From positions 1 to 28,775 of IMG/VR virus record IMGVR_UViG_3300050821_004464: a stretch of 28,775 nucleotides of DNA. One strand, written 5' to 3'. A program made the position numbers and the translations under genes. The DNA is from a virus. The notes beneath the pieces are model-generated. The model saw only the letters and a program-made list of their open reading frames with translations, made no database searches and was not told where the DNA came from. The number at the start of each line of letters is the position of its first letter. Position 1 is the stretch's first letter. This document shows, piece after piece, positions 13,424 through 21,683 of the stretch.

Positions 13424-13998
13424 TCACTGTAACCGAAGTCGTAGAAGATCCTACTTTCATCCCTCCACAGCCCTTCACCATACTGCGCAGCGTTGGACAG
13501 TTCGTAGTAGGCGGCTTCAACCCCAACAACACGATATCCATCCCAGTGTTTGGCCCAGTACAGCAAGCTTCGCTGAAGCAACTCGAAATGCTCCTAGAAG
13601 CCGACCGTGTCGGCTACGTGCGAATGTTCTGGTGCCGTCAACCTCTGTACTTGACGCGTGGGTACGCACCAGTGCCTGGTGTGCAGGTCGGTAGCCTCAC
13701 CGGCTCCGGCCTTGTTTACACGCTGAGCAGTACGCCGCCAGACGGCACGGCGATGGTGTACGTCAATGGCCTGTTCATGACGCCGGGCATTGACTACACG
13801 TTGGACGGCAACACTTTGACGTTCGTGGTGGCTCCGTCCACCACGCCCGTGGTGACGTGGCAGATCACAGTTAACATGGCTACGAACAACAGCGACATCA
13901 TCCAGTTTGAGAATTACCAATATCGTCTTATGGACTCCTACTACGATCCTGGCGCAGGTTATCATCGGGCACTTGGTGTCAGAATGCAGGCGTCATGA
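13420..13998 (+). CDS. Neck (stopper-like) protein with inserted beta module
   Basis: A 192-residue protein from GTG 13420 in a GTGA overlap. The outer parts (PFTILRSVGQFVVGG, FGPVQQASLKQLEMLLEADR, and the C-terminal QYRLMDSYYDPGAGYHRAL) resemble conserved phage neck or head-closure proteins. Residues about 90-152 are a beta module: LVYTLSSTPPDGTAMVYVNG and TPGIDYTLDGNTLTF. This copy is close to the connector copy even at DNA level (CCGGGCAT and GACTACAC shared). The neck role is inferred from gene order. Confidence 0.65.
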   Translation: MITVTEVVEDPTFIPPQPFTILRSVGQFVVGGFNPNNTISIPVFGPVQQASLKQLEMLLEADRVGYVRMFWCRQPLYLTRGYAPVPGVQVGSLTGSGLVYTLSSTPPDGTAMVYVNGLFMTPGIDYTLDGNTLTFVVAPSTTPVVTWQITVNMATNNSDIIQFENYQYRLMDSYYDPGAGYHRALGVRMQAS

Positions 13999-14609
13999 GT
14001 TCAGTAACCTTCCCGAACGGACAGATGCTCACGTCCACCGCCATAACGCCGCTGGCATTCGAGACGCAAATACAAGCACTCACCTGCGGCATGCTGGGCA
14101 TTAACCCAGTTGATCCAAACCAAGTGCGTATAAATTGGCAGACGCAGGGGCAGCCCTCGACTGACCTGCCAGCCGTAGACGTATTCTACGTAGCTTGTGT
14201 CCCTGAGAACGTCGACTACCACTTGGTGCGCGATCGCGCATGGACTAGTGCCGACACCGGCCCAGTCACAGAGACGTGGGTGTACACGCGCGGTTGGCGG
14301 GTGTCTTGGGTCAGCTACGGGCCCAACAGCACCGACCGGATGCGTGTGGTTCACTCCGCCGTGCTGTTCATGGACTACTTCAGTGACGCTCTGTCACTCA
14401 TCAACATGTACCCCGTGAGCGACCCACCGCAGCCTACGCGCATACCGGAACAGGTGCAGGCGGAGTGGTGGGAGCGTGCGGACTTCCACGTGGTCATGTA
14501 CGAGCAGATCACAGAGACAATTCAATACGGCGTGGTAACGAGCGTCGAGGTTAAAGTTTACGACGGGTCGCCCAACGACCCTGTCGCTGACATCACAGTG
14601 GAGCGGTAA
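13995..14609 (+). CDS. Neck/tail terminator protein (gp12-like)
   Basis: A 204-residue protein starting at ATG 13995 in an ATGA overlap. It shows the terminator-like order: an N-terminal helix (ETQIQALTCGMLG), VRINWQTQGQP, a strand region ending WVSYGPNSTDRMRVVHSAVL, the helix YFSDALSLINMYPV and a C-terminal WWERADFHVVMYEQI strand. This matches phage neck terminator domains that cap the tail tube at the neck. It lies directly before the sheath gene, as usual in contractile tails. Confidence 0.75.
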   Translation: MSSVTFPNGQMLTSTAITPLAFETQIQALTCGMLGINPVDPNQVRINWQTQGQPSTDLPAVDVFYVACVPENVDYHLVRDRAWTSADTGPVTETWVYTRGWRVSWVSYGPNSTDRMRVVHSAVLFMDYFSDALSLINMYPVSDPPQPTRIPEQVQAEWWERADFHVVMYEQITETIQYGVVTSVEVKVYDGSPNDPVADITVER

Positions 14610-14675
14610 ATTGCGTGGAATGGCGCACTGTCCTGACTCACCACATCAACACGCTGTATAAGGAGCCGATCAATC

Positions 14676-16310
14676 ATGGCGACAACGCCACCGCTTTCGC
14701 TAACCAATATCGTCGATATCACGGTGCAAGTGTCGCCCACCGCGCCAGCCGTCAACTCATTCAATGTGGGGCTGTTCGTCGGCCCTAGCACAGTTATTCC
14801 ATCGTACGGTGCTAACTCGCGTGTGCAGCTCTTCAGCGTTCCCACCTCTACGCCGATGCTGTCCGCAGGGTTCACCACCACCGACCCCGAATACATCGCG
14901 GGCCAAATTTACTCCTCGCAGTCTCCTGCAGCTGCGCAGTTTGCCGTGGGGCGCCAGGACCTCACCGCTATCCAGACCATCACGCTCGATGGACGCACCG
15001 TCACTGATGGCGCTATCACCAACGGCACTGATGTTCTGACCTCCGCCACTGCCGCGTTCGTCAGCGGAGACGTAGGGTCTGCGGTCATCGTCGAGGGCGC
15101 GGGCGTCGCAGGTGCTGCGCTAAGCACGACCATTGCGTCCGTGACCAACGCCACTACAGCCGTACTCGTGGCCGACGCCAGCACCACTGTAACTGGTGCA
15201 CAGACCAGCATCGGTGCAGTTGGTACTGCTTACGCGGTCAACGACACGTTCAACATCACGCAGGGCGGCGGTACTTTCGGTATCGGTCAGGTGCTGACGG
15301 TCGGCATCTCCGGCCAGGTGCTCACGGCCCAGTTGGTGCAGGGCAATCAGGGCACCGGCTACACGGTCGCCAATGGGCTCTCCACCGTGGCCGTGGCACC
15401 TTCGACGGGCACCGGTCTCAAGGTCAACATCACCGCCATCGGCGAGACGCTGGTGCAGGCCGCCGAGGCGTGCCGCATCGCCAGCGGCCTGTGGTACGGC
15501 CTCACGGTCAATGCACCCGTGGATGCCGATAACCTCGCCATCAGCGAGTGGGCTGATCCGTTGTGGGCCACCACGCGCTACTACCCTTATTCCGGCGACG
15601 CGACAATCGCGGCGGGCACGGCGAACAATCTGGCCTTGCAGCTTCAGACGTTGGACCTGCGGGTGCTCGGACAGTACGCCACCACGCAGAACGGCCTGTA
15701 CCCCAACAACATCTACGCAGCGGTCGCCGCTATGGGCGTCGAGATGGGGCTGAACACCGGGCTGGCCAACAGCTTCTTCACCATCGCGCACAAGCCTCTC
15801 GCGGGCATCGCGCCAGAGCCGTTGACGCAGACCCAGTACACGAACATCAAGAACGCTGGGTTCAACGTGTACGGCGACTTACAGAACTTCGAGCTGGAAG
15901 AGCCGGGCTTCATGTCCAACGGCACGCCGTCGTTCCTGTGGCTGTTCCTGGCCGTGTATGTGGCCCAGTTGCAGAGCGAGATCATGGCGGTGCTTCAAGA
16001 CAACCCCGCCGTTCCGCAGACCAACGCTGGTGAGCAGTTGTTCCTCCACGCCGCCAACCAGGCCGGGGTGTACATGGCGAACATCGGCTTCCTGGCTCCG
16101 AACGTGTGGGGCGGCGCGTCGGTCAATCTGACCGGACTCTCCATCACCAACGGGCAGGCGCTGTCCAACGGCTACCTCAACATGGCCCAGCCGTACTCGC
16201 AGCAGTTGACCGCTGACCGCGACGCTGGCAAGGCGATGCCGGTCTATTCGTTCATCACCACGGCTGGCGCGGTTCAGTCAATCGCGATCGGCGTGTACGT
16301 TCAACTGTAA
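14676..16310 (+). CDS. Tail sheath protein (DUF3383 type) with inserted modules
   Basis: A 544-residue protein. The N-terminus (SLTNIVDITVQVSPTAPAV, NVGLFVGPS) and the C-terminal half (NNIYAAVAAMGVEMGL, GEQLFLHAANQAGVYMANIG) match DUF3383 sheath proteins, which contract to drive the tube through the envelope. Residues about 108-180 hold a module of the type NGTDVLTSATAAFVSGDVGS, and about 181-256 a second one (GGGTFGIGQVLTVGISGQVL, QGTGYTVANG). Both look like surface insertions, between N-terminal strands and core. AAGGAG lies 11 bases ahead of ATG. Confidence 0.85.
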   Translation: MATTPPLSLTNIVDITVQVSPTAPAVNSFNVGLFVGPSTVIPSYGANSRVQLFSVPTSTPMLSAGFTTTDPEYIAGQIYSSQSPAAAQFAVGRQDLTAIQTITLDGRTVTDGAITNGTDVLTSATAAFVSGDVGSAVIVEGAGVAGAALSTTIASVTNATTAVLVADASTTVTGAQTSIGAVGTAYAVNDTFNITQGGGTFGIGQVLTVGISGQVLTAQLVQGNQGTGYTVANGLSTVAVAPSTGTGLKVNITAIGETLVQAAEACRIASGLWYGLTVNAPVDADNLAISEWADPLWATTRYYPYSGDATIAAGTANNLALQLQTLDLRVLGQYATTQNGLYPNNIYAAVAAMGVEMGLNTGLANSFFTIAHKPLAGIAPEPLTQTQYTNIKNAGFNVYGDLQNFELEEPGFMSNGTPSFLWLFLAVYVAQLQSEIMAVLQDNPAVPQTNAGEQLFLHAANQAGVYMANIGFLAPNVWGGASVNLTGLSITNGQALSNGYLNMAQPYSQQLTADRDAGKAMPVYSFITTAGAVQSIAIGVYVQL

Positions 16311-16340
16311 CCTGCCACATGGCAAACATAGGAGAATTAA

Positions 16341-16808
16341 ATGGCGGCGGGAGTTACATACTCGTTCAAAAGTCTGACCGGGGTACTGACGAACCCGGTC
16401 TTCGGCGTATCCATCCCGCTCACGGGCGGCAACATTGGCGTGGGTAGCTTCACTATTCGCATGAACACCACGCGTACCGTGCATGACGTGGCGGCTGACG
16501 GAACTGTCATGCCGTCCTACGTCGCCGGTGACAACGGCGAGGTCGACATCCAAGTGCAGGAGACCTCTGGCATCCACCAGTCGCTGCTCAGCCTGTACAA
16601 CCAATGCGTGCTCGCGGCCAACAACGACGACGTGAGCGGGTGGGCCGCGACGGCCATCTCGTTCACGTTGCTCATCGACGGCAGCACCCATATATTGACC
16701 GGAGTCAGCTTCGAGAAGATCCCCGACAAGCCGTACGAGGCTGCCGGGCAGAAGATGACTTGGAAGCTTATGGCGGCGCAAGTGATCAATCAGGGCAGTC
16801 AGGGTTAA
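16341..16808 (+). CDS. Tail tube protein (DUF3277 type)
   Basis: A 155-residue protein with the DUF3277 layout: YSFKSLTGVLTNPVF at the N-terminus, FTIRMNTTRTVHDVAADGT, SYVAGDNGEVDIQVQETS, a helix (HQSLLSLYNQCVLAA) and a C-terminal MTWKLMAAQVIN. These proteins stack into the inner tube. It follows the sheath gene directly, the normal order, with AGGAG about eight bases before the ATG. A strong hairpin follows the stop. Confidence 0.85.
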   Translation: MAAGVTYSFKSLTGVLTNPVFGVSIPLTGGNIGVGSFTIRMNTTRTVHDVAADGTVMPSYVAGDNGEVDIQVQETSGIHQSLLSLYNQCVLAANNDDVSGWAATAISFTLLIDGSTHILTGVSFEKIPDKPYEAAGQKMTWKLMAAQVINQGSQG

Positions 16809-16813
16809 CTTAC

Positions 16814-16849
16814 GGCCAGGCTTTTGTCGCACTGGGTGAAAGTCTGGCC
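16814..16849 (+). terminator. Long hairpin between tail tube and chaperone genes
   Basis: GGCCAGGCTTT (16814-16824) pairs with AAAGTCTGGCC (16839-16849) over 11 bp with one G-U wobble, around a 14-base loop. No T-run follows, so read-through is expected. It may protect the highly needed tube mRNA from 3' decay or reduce expression of the chaperone genes. Confidence 0.5.
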
Positions 16850-16882
16850 ACGCAGTACCAGCACCAAGGAGAACATTCAATA

Positions 16883-17344
16883 ATGTCTACACGAAGCAAG
16901 GTCGTGGAGCTGAACGGGCAGCGGTATGAGATCCGCAAGCTGGCCCCAGATGTCGGCAGTTTCATTTTCATGCGCATGATGGGGTTGAGCCTCAGGTCCA
17001 GAGCATCAGAGAAAGAACAGGCCGAGGAGTCGTCCAGGCCAGCGACGACAGCGGAGCCGGTAAAGATTAGCGGCGAGATGCAGGTGCGTGCCCTGGCGTT
17101 CTCGGTGTTCGCGGGTGCCATCGGCCTGGACGACTTCAAGCTGATCCAGAACGCCTGTATCAAGTCCGTGTCCAAGCAGAACCCCAAGACCAACTTCTTC
17201 ATGCCTGTCATGACCGACGGCGGCCAGTACACACCAGACGGCGAAGACGTTGAGAACAACATCGGCCTTGTGATGAACCTCACCACCGAGGTGCTGATCT
17301 TCTGCTTTGCGGATTTTTTCGAATCCCCGAGCCTTGGTACGTAG
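16883..17344 (+). CDS. Tail assembly chaperone, short form
   Basis: A 153-residue product from ATG 16883, with AAGGAG 11 bases upstream; the longer frame from 16604 overlaps the tube gene and is rejected. It starts TRSKVVELNGQRYEIRKLAP and contains a helical region with an Ala-rich, acidic linker. Position between tube and tape measure, and a slippery site near its end, identify it as the first of the two tail assembly chaperone forms (compare lambda G and G-T). These coat the tape measure during tail assembly and are absent from mature tails. Confidence 0.8.
   Translation: MSTRSKVVELNGQRYEIRKLAPDVGSFIFMRMMGLSLRSRASEKEQAEESSRPATTAEPVKISGEMQVRALAFSVFAGAIGLDDFKLIQNACIKSVSKQNPKTNFFMPVMTDGGQYTPDGEDVENNIGLVMNLTTEVLIFCFADFFESPSLGT
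17314..17320 (+). promoter_or_regulatory. Programmed -1 frameshift site TTTTTTC
   Basis: The heptamer T TTT TTC is exactly in register with the chaperone frame (GAT-TTT-TTC), matching the X XXY YYZ rule. A -1 slip leads into an open frame that ends at 17562, giving a fusion of about 226 residues; without slipping, translation stops at 17344, 24 bases on. Context and gene position match known tail chaperone frameshifts. No clear downstream pseudoknot was found by eye. Confidence 0.75.
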
Positions 17345-17562
17345 ACCCGACCGAGGATGAAGGCGGCTACGAGGCTGCGGCGTTCAAGACACTGAACCCG
17401 CTCCTCTGGCGGCCTGTGGCAGCCGGGCTATGGCGTCAGCACGAGACTTACGACGGTACCTACGACGTTGGCGACCTTTTGCACGCGTTGGAGTTCCTCG
17501 ACACCAAAGAAGAGAACGCTCGGCGTCACCGGGCGTACGTTGAAACGCACAAAGACAAGTAA
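17320..17562 (+). CDS. Tail assembly chaperone, -1 frameshift extension (T-like domain)
   Basis: This 80-codon frame has no start codon of its own worth using and follows the slippery site in the -1 frame. It reads RIPEPWYVDPTEDEGGYEAA, then a helical, Trp-rich part (LLWRPVAAGLWRQHETYDG) and an acidic/basic C-terminus. It ends 11 bases before the tape measure GTG. The fused product G-T-like form is expected to recruit the tape measure and tube. It would be missed by ordinary gene calling. Confidence 0.75.
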   Translation, partial: RIPEPWYVDPTEDEGGYEAAAFKTLNPLLWRPVAAGLWRQHETYDGTYDVGDLLHALEFLDTKEENARRHRAYVETHKDK

Positions 17563-17573
17563 GGAGGTGCACA

Positions 17574-19298
17574 GTGGCGACTAACTATATTGATGAGTTC
17601 CTTGTGCGCCTCGGTTCAAGTGTGGACGCCTCCGGCATGCAGCGCTTCAATCAAGCCCTGCGTGAAGCTCAGAATGTGGCTACGAATAGTGCTACTAGTA
17701 TGGCTGGCAGCTTCTTCAAAGCACAAACAGAGATCGTCGGCGGTTTCCTCGCCATCGGCTCGGCTGCGGTTGGACTGGTCGACAAGGTAGCCATGTCCGA
17801 CCAGACCTTCCGTTTGTTCGCCCTTCATATGTACATGTCGAAGACGGCTGCCCGCGACCTCAAGGTTGCTATGGACGCCCTCGACCAACCGCTCGAAAAT
17901 TTGACGTGGGACCCCGAGCTGCGCGCCCGTACCCAGCAACTCATCGCCGATCAGAAGGCGATGGCACCAGAGGGTGGTGGCCAAGACTTCGAAGCGCAGA
18001 TGAAGAAGATCCGCGACATCCGCTTCGAGTTCACCCGCATGGAGGTGGAGGGCCAGTACCTCGCGATGCACGCGGTGAACGACTTCTTGACGGCGCTCGG
18101 CATGGGGCCGGACACGCTTCTCCAGAAGCTGGAGCGTTTCAATGACTATGTCATTCACCACATGCCTGAAATTTCCACGTTCTTAGTGACGAAGTTCATG
18201 CCAGTATGGCGCGACATCGAGCACATCACGCTGGACGTGTGGCACGGCGTGGAGCAGGCCACCATCGCCTTCGCCAACTTCGTGGGCGTGCTGTCCGGCG
18301 ACAATTCCATCGTCGGCTCCACGATGAACTTGGACCACTTCGCCACCGCACTAGAACATGTCAGCCACGGATTCGCCACTGTCGTAGAAGAGATGCTGAA
18401 GGGTGAGACCCAGCTTCTCCACCTCGCCACTGCCGCTGAGTTGATGTCCAAGGGCAAGTGGAAAGAAGGCTGGGAAGAGGTCAAGGCTGCTCAGCTTTTC
18501 GTGCACGGCAAAGAAGCCGACGACTTGAACGCCAAGCGTTACAACCCCATCACATCGATCTTTGGTGCGATGAACAACAGCATCAATGGAAGCGCCGCCC
18601 CGGATTCTGCGGCAGGTGCGCTCAACTCATCCGTACTGAACGGCTTGAATAAACTGGGTTTGAATGTGGCGCCTGCGCAGACCACCGGACTCAGTAGATT
18701 CTTCGCTCCGATGTCCAGTAACCCAACCGAGTCCAACGGCAAAGTCTCCAGCTTCATCGACCAGTACGTCACACCCATGTGGCGGTCTCTGGTGCACGCC
18801 GTCTCTCATGTGGAGAGCGGAGAACGTCAGTACGACAGTAACGGTAACTTGGTAACGTCGAGCACAGGGGCTGTGGGTGCCATGCAACTGACGCGCGCCA
18901 CGGCAGCCGCCCTGGGTGTAGATCGCACGGACACGGCACAGAATGTTAAGGGCGGAGCAACACTACTTGATCAACTGTTGAAAAAGTATGCTAAGTACGG
19001 CTCCAACGACGTACCATACGCCATTGCCGCGTACCACGAGGGCGAACCCAAGATGGCCCAAATACTCGCCAAGAAGGCGACCTTGTCGCCAGAGGGCCAG
19101 AGCGAGGTCGCCGCAGTTCTTCGCACGATGGGCCAACACGGTGATGTGCAGATTGGAACTATCACAGTTCACATCGACAAACCAGGTGCCACCAACGCTG
19201 ACGTGGGCAAGGCCGTCGTGGACAAAATACGCGAGTCGCAGAACAAACGCATACAACGCAACCTGTACGAAGGCTCAGACGAAGCTTGGGGGTACTAG
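17574..19298 (+). CDS. Tape measure protein with C-terminal lytic transglycosylase (SLT) domain
   Basis: A 574-residue protein from GTG 17574, with a perfect AAGGAGGT site. The N-terminus (IDEFLVRLGSSVDASGMQRF) is typical of tape measure proteins, followed by a hydrophobic segment (about 43-70) and long helices. Residues about 404-505 are an SLT domain: HAVSHVESGE gives the likely catalytic Glu414, then TGAVGAMQLTRATAAALGV and AIAAYHEGEPKM. It sets tail length and, on injection, would cut peptidoglycan. At about 0.15 nm per residue the length predicts a tail of roughly 85 nm, a rule-of-thumb figure. AYHEG replaces the usual AYNAG. Confidence 0.85.
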   Translation: MATNYIDEFLVRLGSSVDASGMQRFNQALREAQNVATNSATSMAGSFFKAQTEIVGGFLAIGSAAVGLVDKVAMSDQTFRLFALHMYMSKTAARDLKVAMDALDQPLENLTWDPELRARTQQLIADQKAMAPEGGGQDFEAQMKKIRDIRFEFTRMEVEGQYLAMHAVNDFLTALGMGPDTLLQKLERFNDYVIHHMPEISTFLVTKFMPVWRDIEHITLDVWHGVEQATIAFANFVGVLSGDNSIVGSTMNLDHFATALEHVSHGFATVVEEMLKGETQLLHLATAAELMSKGKWKEGWEEVKAAQLFVHGKEADDLNAKRYNPITSIFGAMNNSINGSAAPDSAAGALNSSVLNGLNKLGLNVAPAQTTGLSRFFAPMSSNPTESNGKVSSFIDQYVTPMWRSLVHAVSHVESGERQYDSNGNLVTSSTGAVGAMQLTRATAAALGVDRTDTAQNVKGGATLLDQLLKKYAKYGSNDVPYAIAAYHEGEPKMAQILAKKATLSPEGQSEVAAVLRTMGQHGDVQIGTITVHIDKPGATNADVGKAVVDKIRESQNKRIQRNLYEGSDEAWGY

Positions 19299-19301
19299 CA
19301 G

Positions 19302-20141
19302 ATGTCGACCTCGCCTGTAAGCTGGCGGCCTCCACAGTGGGCGAAACCGGCGCAGGTAATGATCACCGTACCGGCCGGTACCGCCACTACCAACCCAGAC
19401 AGCGCGGCTCCCACTGGATCGAGCGTCAACGCCGTCAACACCACGGCTCCGTCTAACTCCAGTGCCACTGCCTACGTCTTCGACGCGGTGCTGGCGCTGG
19501 AGCACGATCAGACGCTGGTGAAGACGCAGCACCCTGTGCAGTCCGGCCCGTCAGTATCGAGCCACGCGTACATCCAACCGGCTGAGCTGGTGTTGTACGT
19601 ACTGATGTCTGACGTGACACCGCAGTACGCCTCGTCGGCCCAGACGAGTGCACCTTACATCCAGCCTTGGACCGGCAACCCATCCAAGAGCGTGTCGGCG
19701 TACCAGCAGATGCTCAATCTGCAATCGCTCCGCACGCCGCTGACCGTTACGACTCGGCTCCGCACGTACTACAACATGTTGATCATGAAGATCGCGCCGC
19801 GCGAAGACGAGAAGACCACTACCGGCGCACGCTTCCGCATTGAGTTCGGACAATTGTTCGTGGCCAGCACGCAGGCCGCACCAGCCAGTGCGCGCCCCAA
19901 TGATACGCAGTCCACGGGCCTGGGCGCGCAAAACGTGCAGCAGCCGTCGTCCACCGTCAACAATCAGTTTGGCGTCAACACCACATCGACAACGGTGGAC
20001 GGAGGCGGCGTCGAGGTGACGACACAGAACCTTGGGCCATCGACGGCTTCCAACATACCTTTCATAGCCCCGGTGGACGTGCCCGGGGCCGGTGACTATT
20101 CATCCGTCAACGTCAACAGCGTGCCGTCGCTCACCCAGTAA
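19302..20141 (+). CDS. Dit-like baseplate/distal tail protein
   Basis: A 279-residue protein. After a Ser/Thr/Pro-rich N-terminus, residues about 58-195 follow the Dit-like pattern: VFDAVLALEHDQTLVKTQHP, SHAYIQPAELVLYVLMSD, then LRTPLTVTTRLRTYYNMLIM. Such proteins form a ring joining tube to baseplate hub. The last 80 residues are Asn/Ser/Thr/Val-rich and low in complexity, possibly an arm. A short GAGGT/ACCTC hairpin (20142-20155) sits right after the stop. Gene order before plug and hub agrees. Confidence 0.7.
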   Translation: MSTSPVSWRPPQWAKPAQVMITVPAGTATTNPDSAAPTGSSVNAVNTTAPSNSSATAYVFDAVLALEHDQTLVKTQHPVQSGPSVSSHAYIQPAELVLYVLMSDVTPQYASSAQTSAPYIQPWTGNPSKSVSAYQQMLNLQSLRTPLTVTTRLRTYYNMLIMKIAPREDEKTTTGARFRIEFGQLFVASTQAAPASARPNDTQSTGLGAQNVQQPSSTVNNQFGVNTTSTTVDGGGVEVTTQNLGPSTASNIPFIAPVDVPGAGDYSSVNVNSVPSLTQ

Positions 20142-20198
20142 GAGGTGCCTACCTCGCCACATGGCATCGAAGTTTCACAGCGCTGAAGAAAGGTGCCC

Positions 20199-20537
20199 AT
20201 GTCCGCCCAGATTATCCCGCTCACACAGGCACCCAATCAGACCTTCAGCGTGCAGTTGACTGTGGACGGAAGTCCGCTAACGCTCAATTTCGTGCTGAGC
20301 TACTCTGCTATGTCGGGTTGGTGGCAGCTTCAGGTGGCGAATGCGCAGAACACTGTGCTCATCGCGTCCGTGCCGCTCATCACCGGGTACTACCCCGCCG
20401 CGAACATGCTGGCTCAGTACGGCTATCTTGAGATAGGGAGCGCCTATTTGCTCAATACTGGCAACAGCCCGGACGACTATCCAGGCGCCAATGACCTGAC
20501 GGCGTTCTCTTTGCTGTGGTCTGACACTGCCACTTAA
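20199..20537 (+). CDS. Baseplate plug-type protein (Pam3 gp18-like)
   Basis: A 112-residue protein. ATG 20199 is preferred over the GTG two codons upstream because the AAAGG site fits it. It contains QTFSVQLTVDGSPLTLNFVL, WWQLQVANAQNTVLIASVPL and a final LLWSDT strand, the pattern of small baseplate plug proteins described in cyanophage Pam3. It would sit in the tube/hub channel. The call rests on the strand pattern and its place between Dit-like and hub genes. Confidence 0.65.
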   Translation: MSAQIIPLTQAPNQTFSVQLTVDGSPLTLNFVLSYSAMSGWWQLQVANAQNTVLIASVPLITGYYPAANMLAQYGYLEIGSAYLLNTGNSPDDYPGANDLTAFSLLWSDTAT

Positions 20538-20558
20538 AGCGCGGGCAAGGAGAACCCT

Positions 20559-21671
20559 ATGAGCACCGCGTCGACAATACCTCTATGGGGTCAAGCGTGG
20601 GAGCTGACCATCACGTACGCCGCGCGCCCCACGCTCGACTCAAGCGGGCCGACAGCCAGCAACGCCACCACGAGCACGGTCGTATCCACCAACTCGTGGG
20701 AGCCAGAGGCGCTTAAGATAACGTTCGAGGTGCTGCAGTCTACTATCTCCTCGCCGTGGTGGTACGCGGACATTACGATCTACAACCTTGATGCCTCTGA
20801 GATCCAGAACATCATCTTCAACGCCACGTCGGTGCAGCTCAAGGCTGGGTTTCAAGTGGGACCGACGCAGTCCGCCGTCATCTGGGACGGCCCCATCTTC
20901 CAAGTATTGTACGACCAAGAAAACGTGGTCGACCAGCGCGTCACGCTTCATTGTGTGGCTAACCCCATTGTCATGCAAGACGGTGTGGTGGCGTTCTCGC
21001 TCGGCAGGTTCGCCAGTCAGGCACAGTTGCTCGCTAAGGCGGCTGGTGCCATCAACCTGCCGCCAGTCAACACCGCGACCACGAACACCAACGGCACGTC
21101 GCTCAGTCCGTACGCTGCGCAGGTGCTGTCGGCGAAGCAGTATCCACGCGGTAACACGGTGTTCGGCAAAGTCGGCGGGTTCTTCTCGCAGATAGCGGAC
21201 GACCAGCAGCTCCAGACATTCAGAGACAGCCAGCAAGCGTACATGACGCAGTTTGGCACGCCTGGCGGCCCGGTGCCGCCCGCCGATTTCATCTACGGCC
21301 CGCCGAATCCTCCCAATACCACGCTAGCGCTGCCGCCAGGCACCACACAGAGCATCATTGGTACGCCGCGTCAGACGCCGCAGGGCGTCATCTTCACTGT
21401 GCTGCTTGACCCGCGCCTCAAGGTGCAGATCCAACCCCACGTGCAAGTAGTGCAGTTAGTGCGCACACTGCCATCGCAGTTGGCCCAGCAGCCGGACCCC
21501 AATGGTGGCTACGTCACGCCGCTCAACACGAACTTGACGTTCTTCGTGGGGCAGGTGCGGCATGTGGGCGACTCGCGCGGTAACGACTGGTACACAGAGG
21601 TTACTGGGTACAACACGACCTATGGCACGAATTTGTTGAACGGTGTGTTCAACGCCAGTTCGACCACATAG
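20559..21671 (+). CDS. Baseplate hub protein
   Basis: A 370-residue protein. It begins with a strand-rich domain (LWGQAWELTITYAARPTL, LKITFEVLQS, YADITIYNLDASEIQNII) that is characteristic of gp27/gpD-like hub proteins, followed by FQVGPTQSAVIWDGPIFQVL, and a later domain ending VGQVRHVGDSRGNDWYTEVT. Hub trimers form the base of the tube and bind the spike, whose gene follows 12 bases later. AAGGAG precedes the ATG. No lysozyme-like insert is seen, so wall cutting is probably left to the tape measure. Confidence 0.75.
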   Translation: MSTASTIPLWGQAWELTITYAARPTLDSSGPTASNATTSTVVSTNSWEPEALKITFEVLQSTISSPWWYADITIYNLDASEIQNIIFNATSVQLKAGFQVGPTQSAVIWDGPIFQVLYDQENVVDQRVTLHCVANPIVMQDGVVAFSLGRFASQAQLLAKAAGAINLPPVNTATTNTNGTSLSPYAAQVLSAKQYPRGNTVFGKVGGFFSQIADDQQLQTFRDSQQAYMTQFGTPGGPVPPADFIYGPPNPPNTTLALPPGTTQSIIGTPRQTPQGVIFTVLLDPRLKVQIQPHVQVVQLVRTLPSQLAQQPDPNGGYVTPLNTNLTFFVGQVRHVGDSRGNDWYTEVTGYNTTYGTNLLNGVFNASSTT

Positions 21672-21683
21672 GCAAGGAGCCCG

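Noticed and set aside
16604-16882. Upstream extension of the chaperone frame
   Set aside because: It overlaps the tail tube gene and the hairpin; ATG 16883 has its own AAGGAG.
16314-20166. GCCACATGGC string shared after the sheath gene (16314) and after the Dit-like gene (20156)
   Set aside because: The same string also occurs inside coding sequence near 12087, and its two-base centre is too small for a hairpin, so it is probably chance.
20161-20270. Short ATG frame between the Dit-like and plug genes
   Set aside because: It lacks a ribosome binding site and overlaps the plug gene in another frame.
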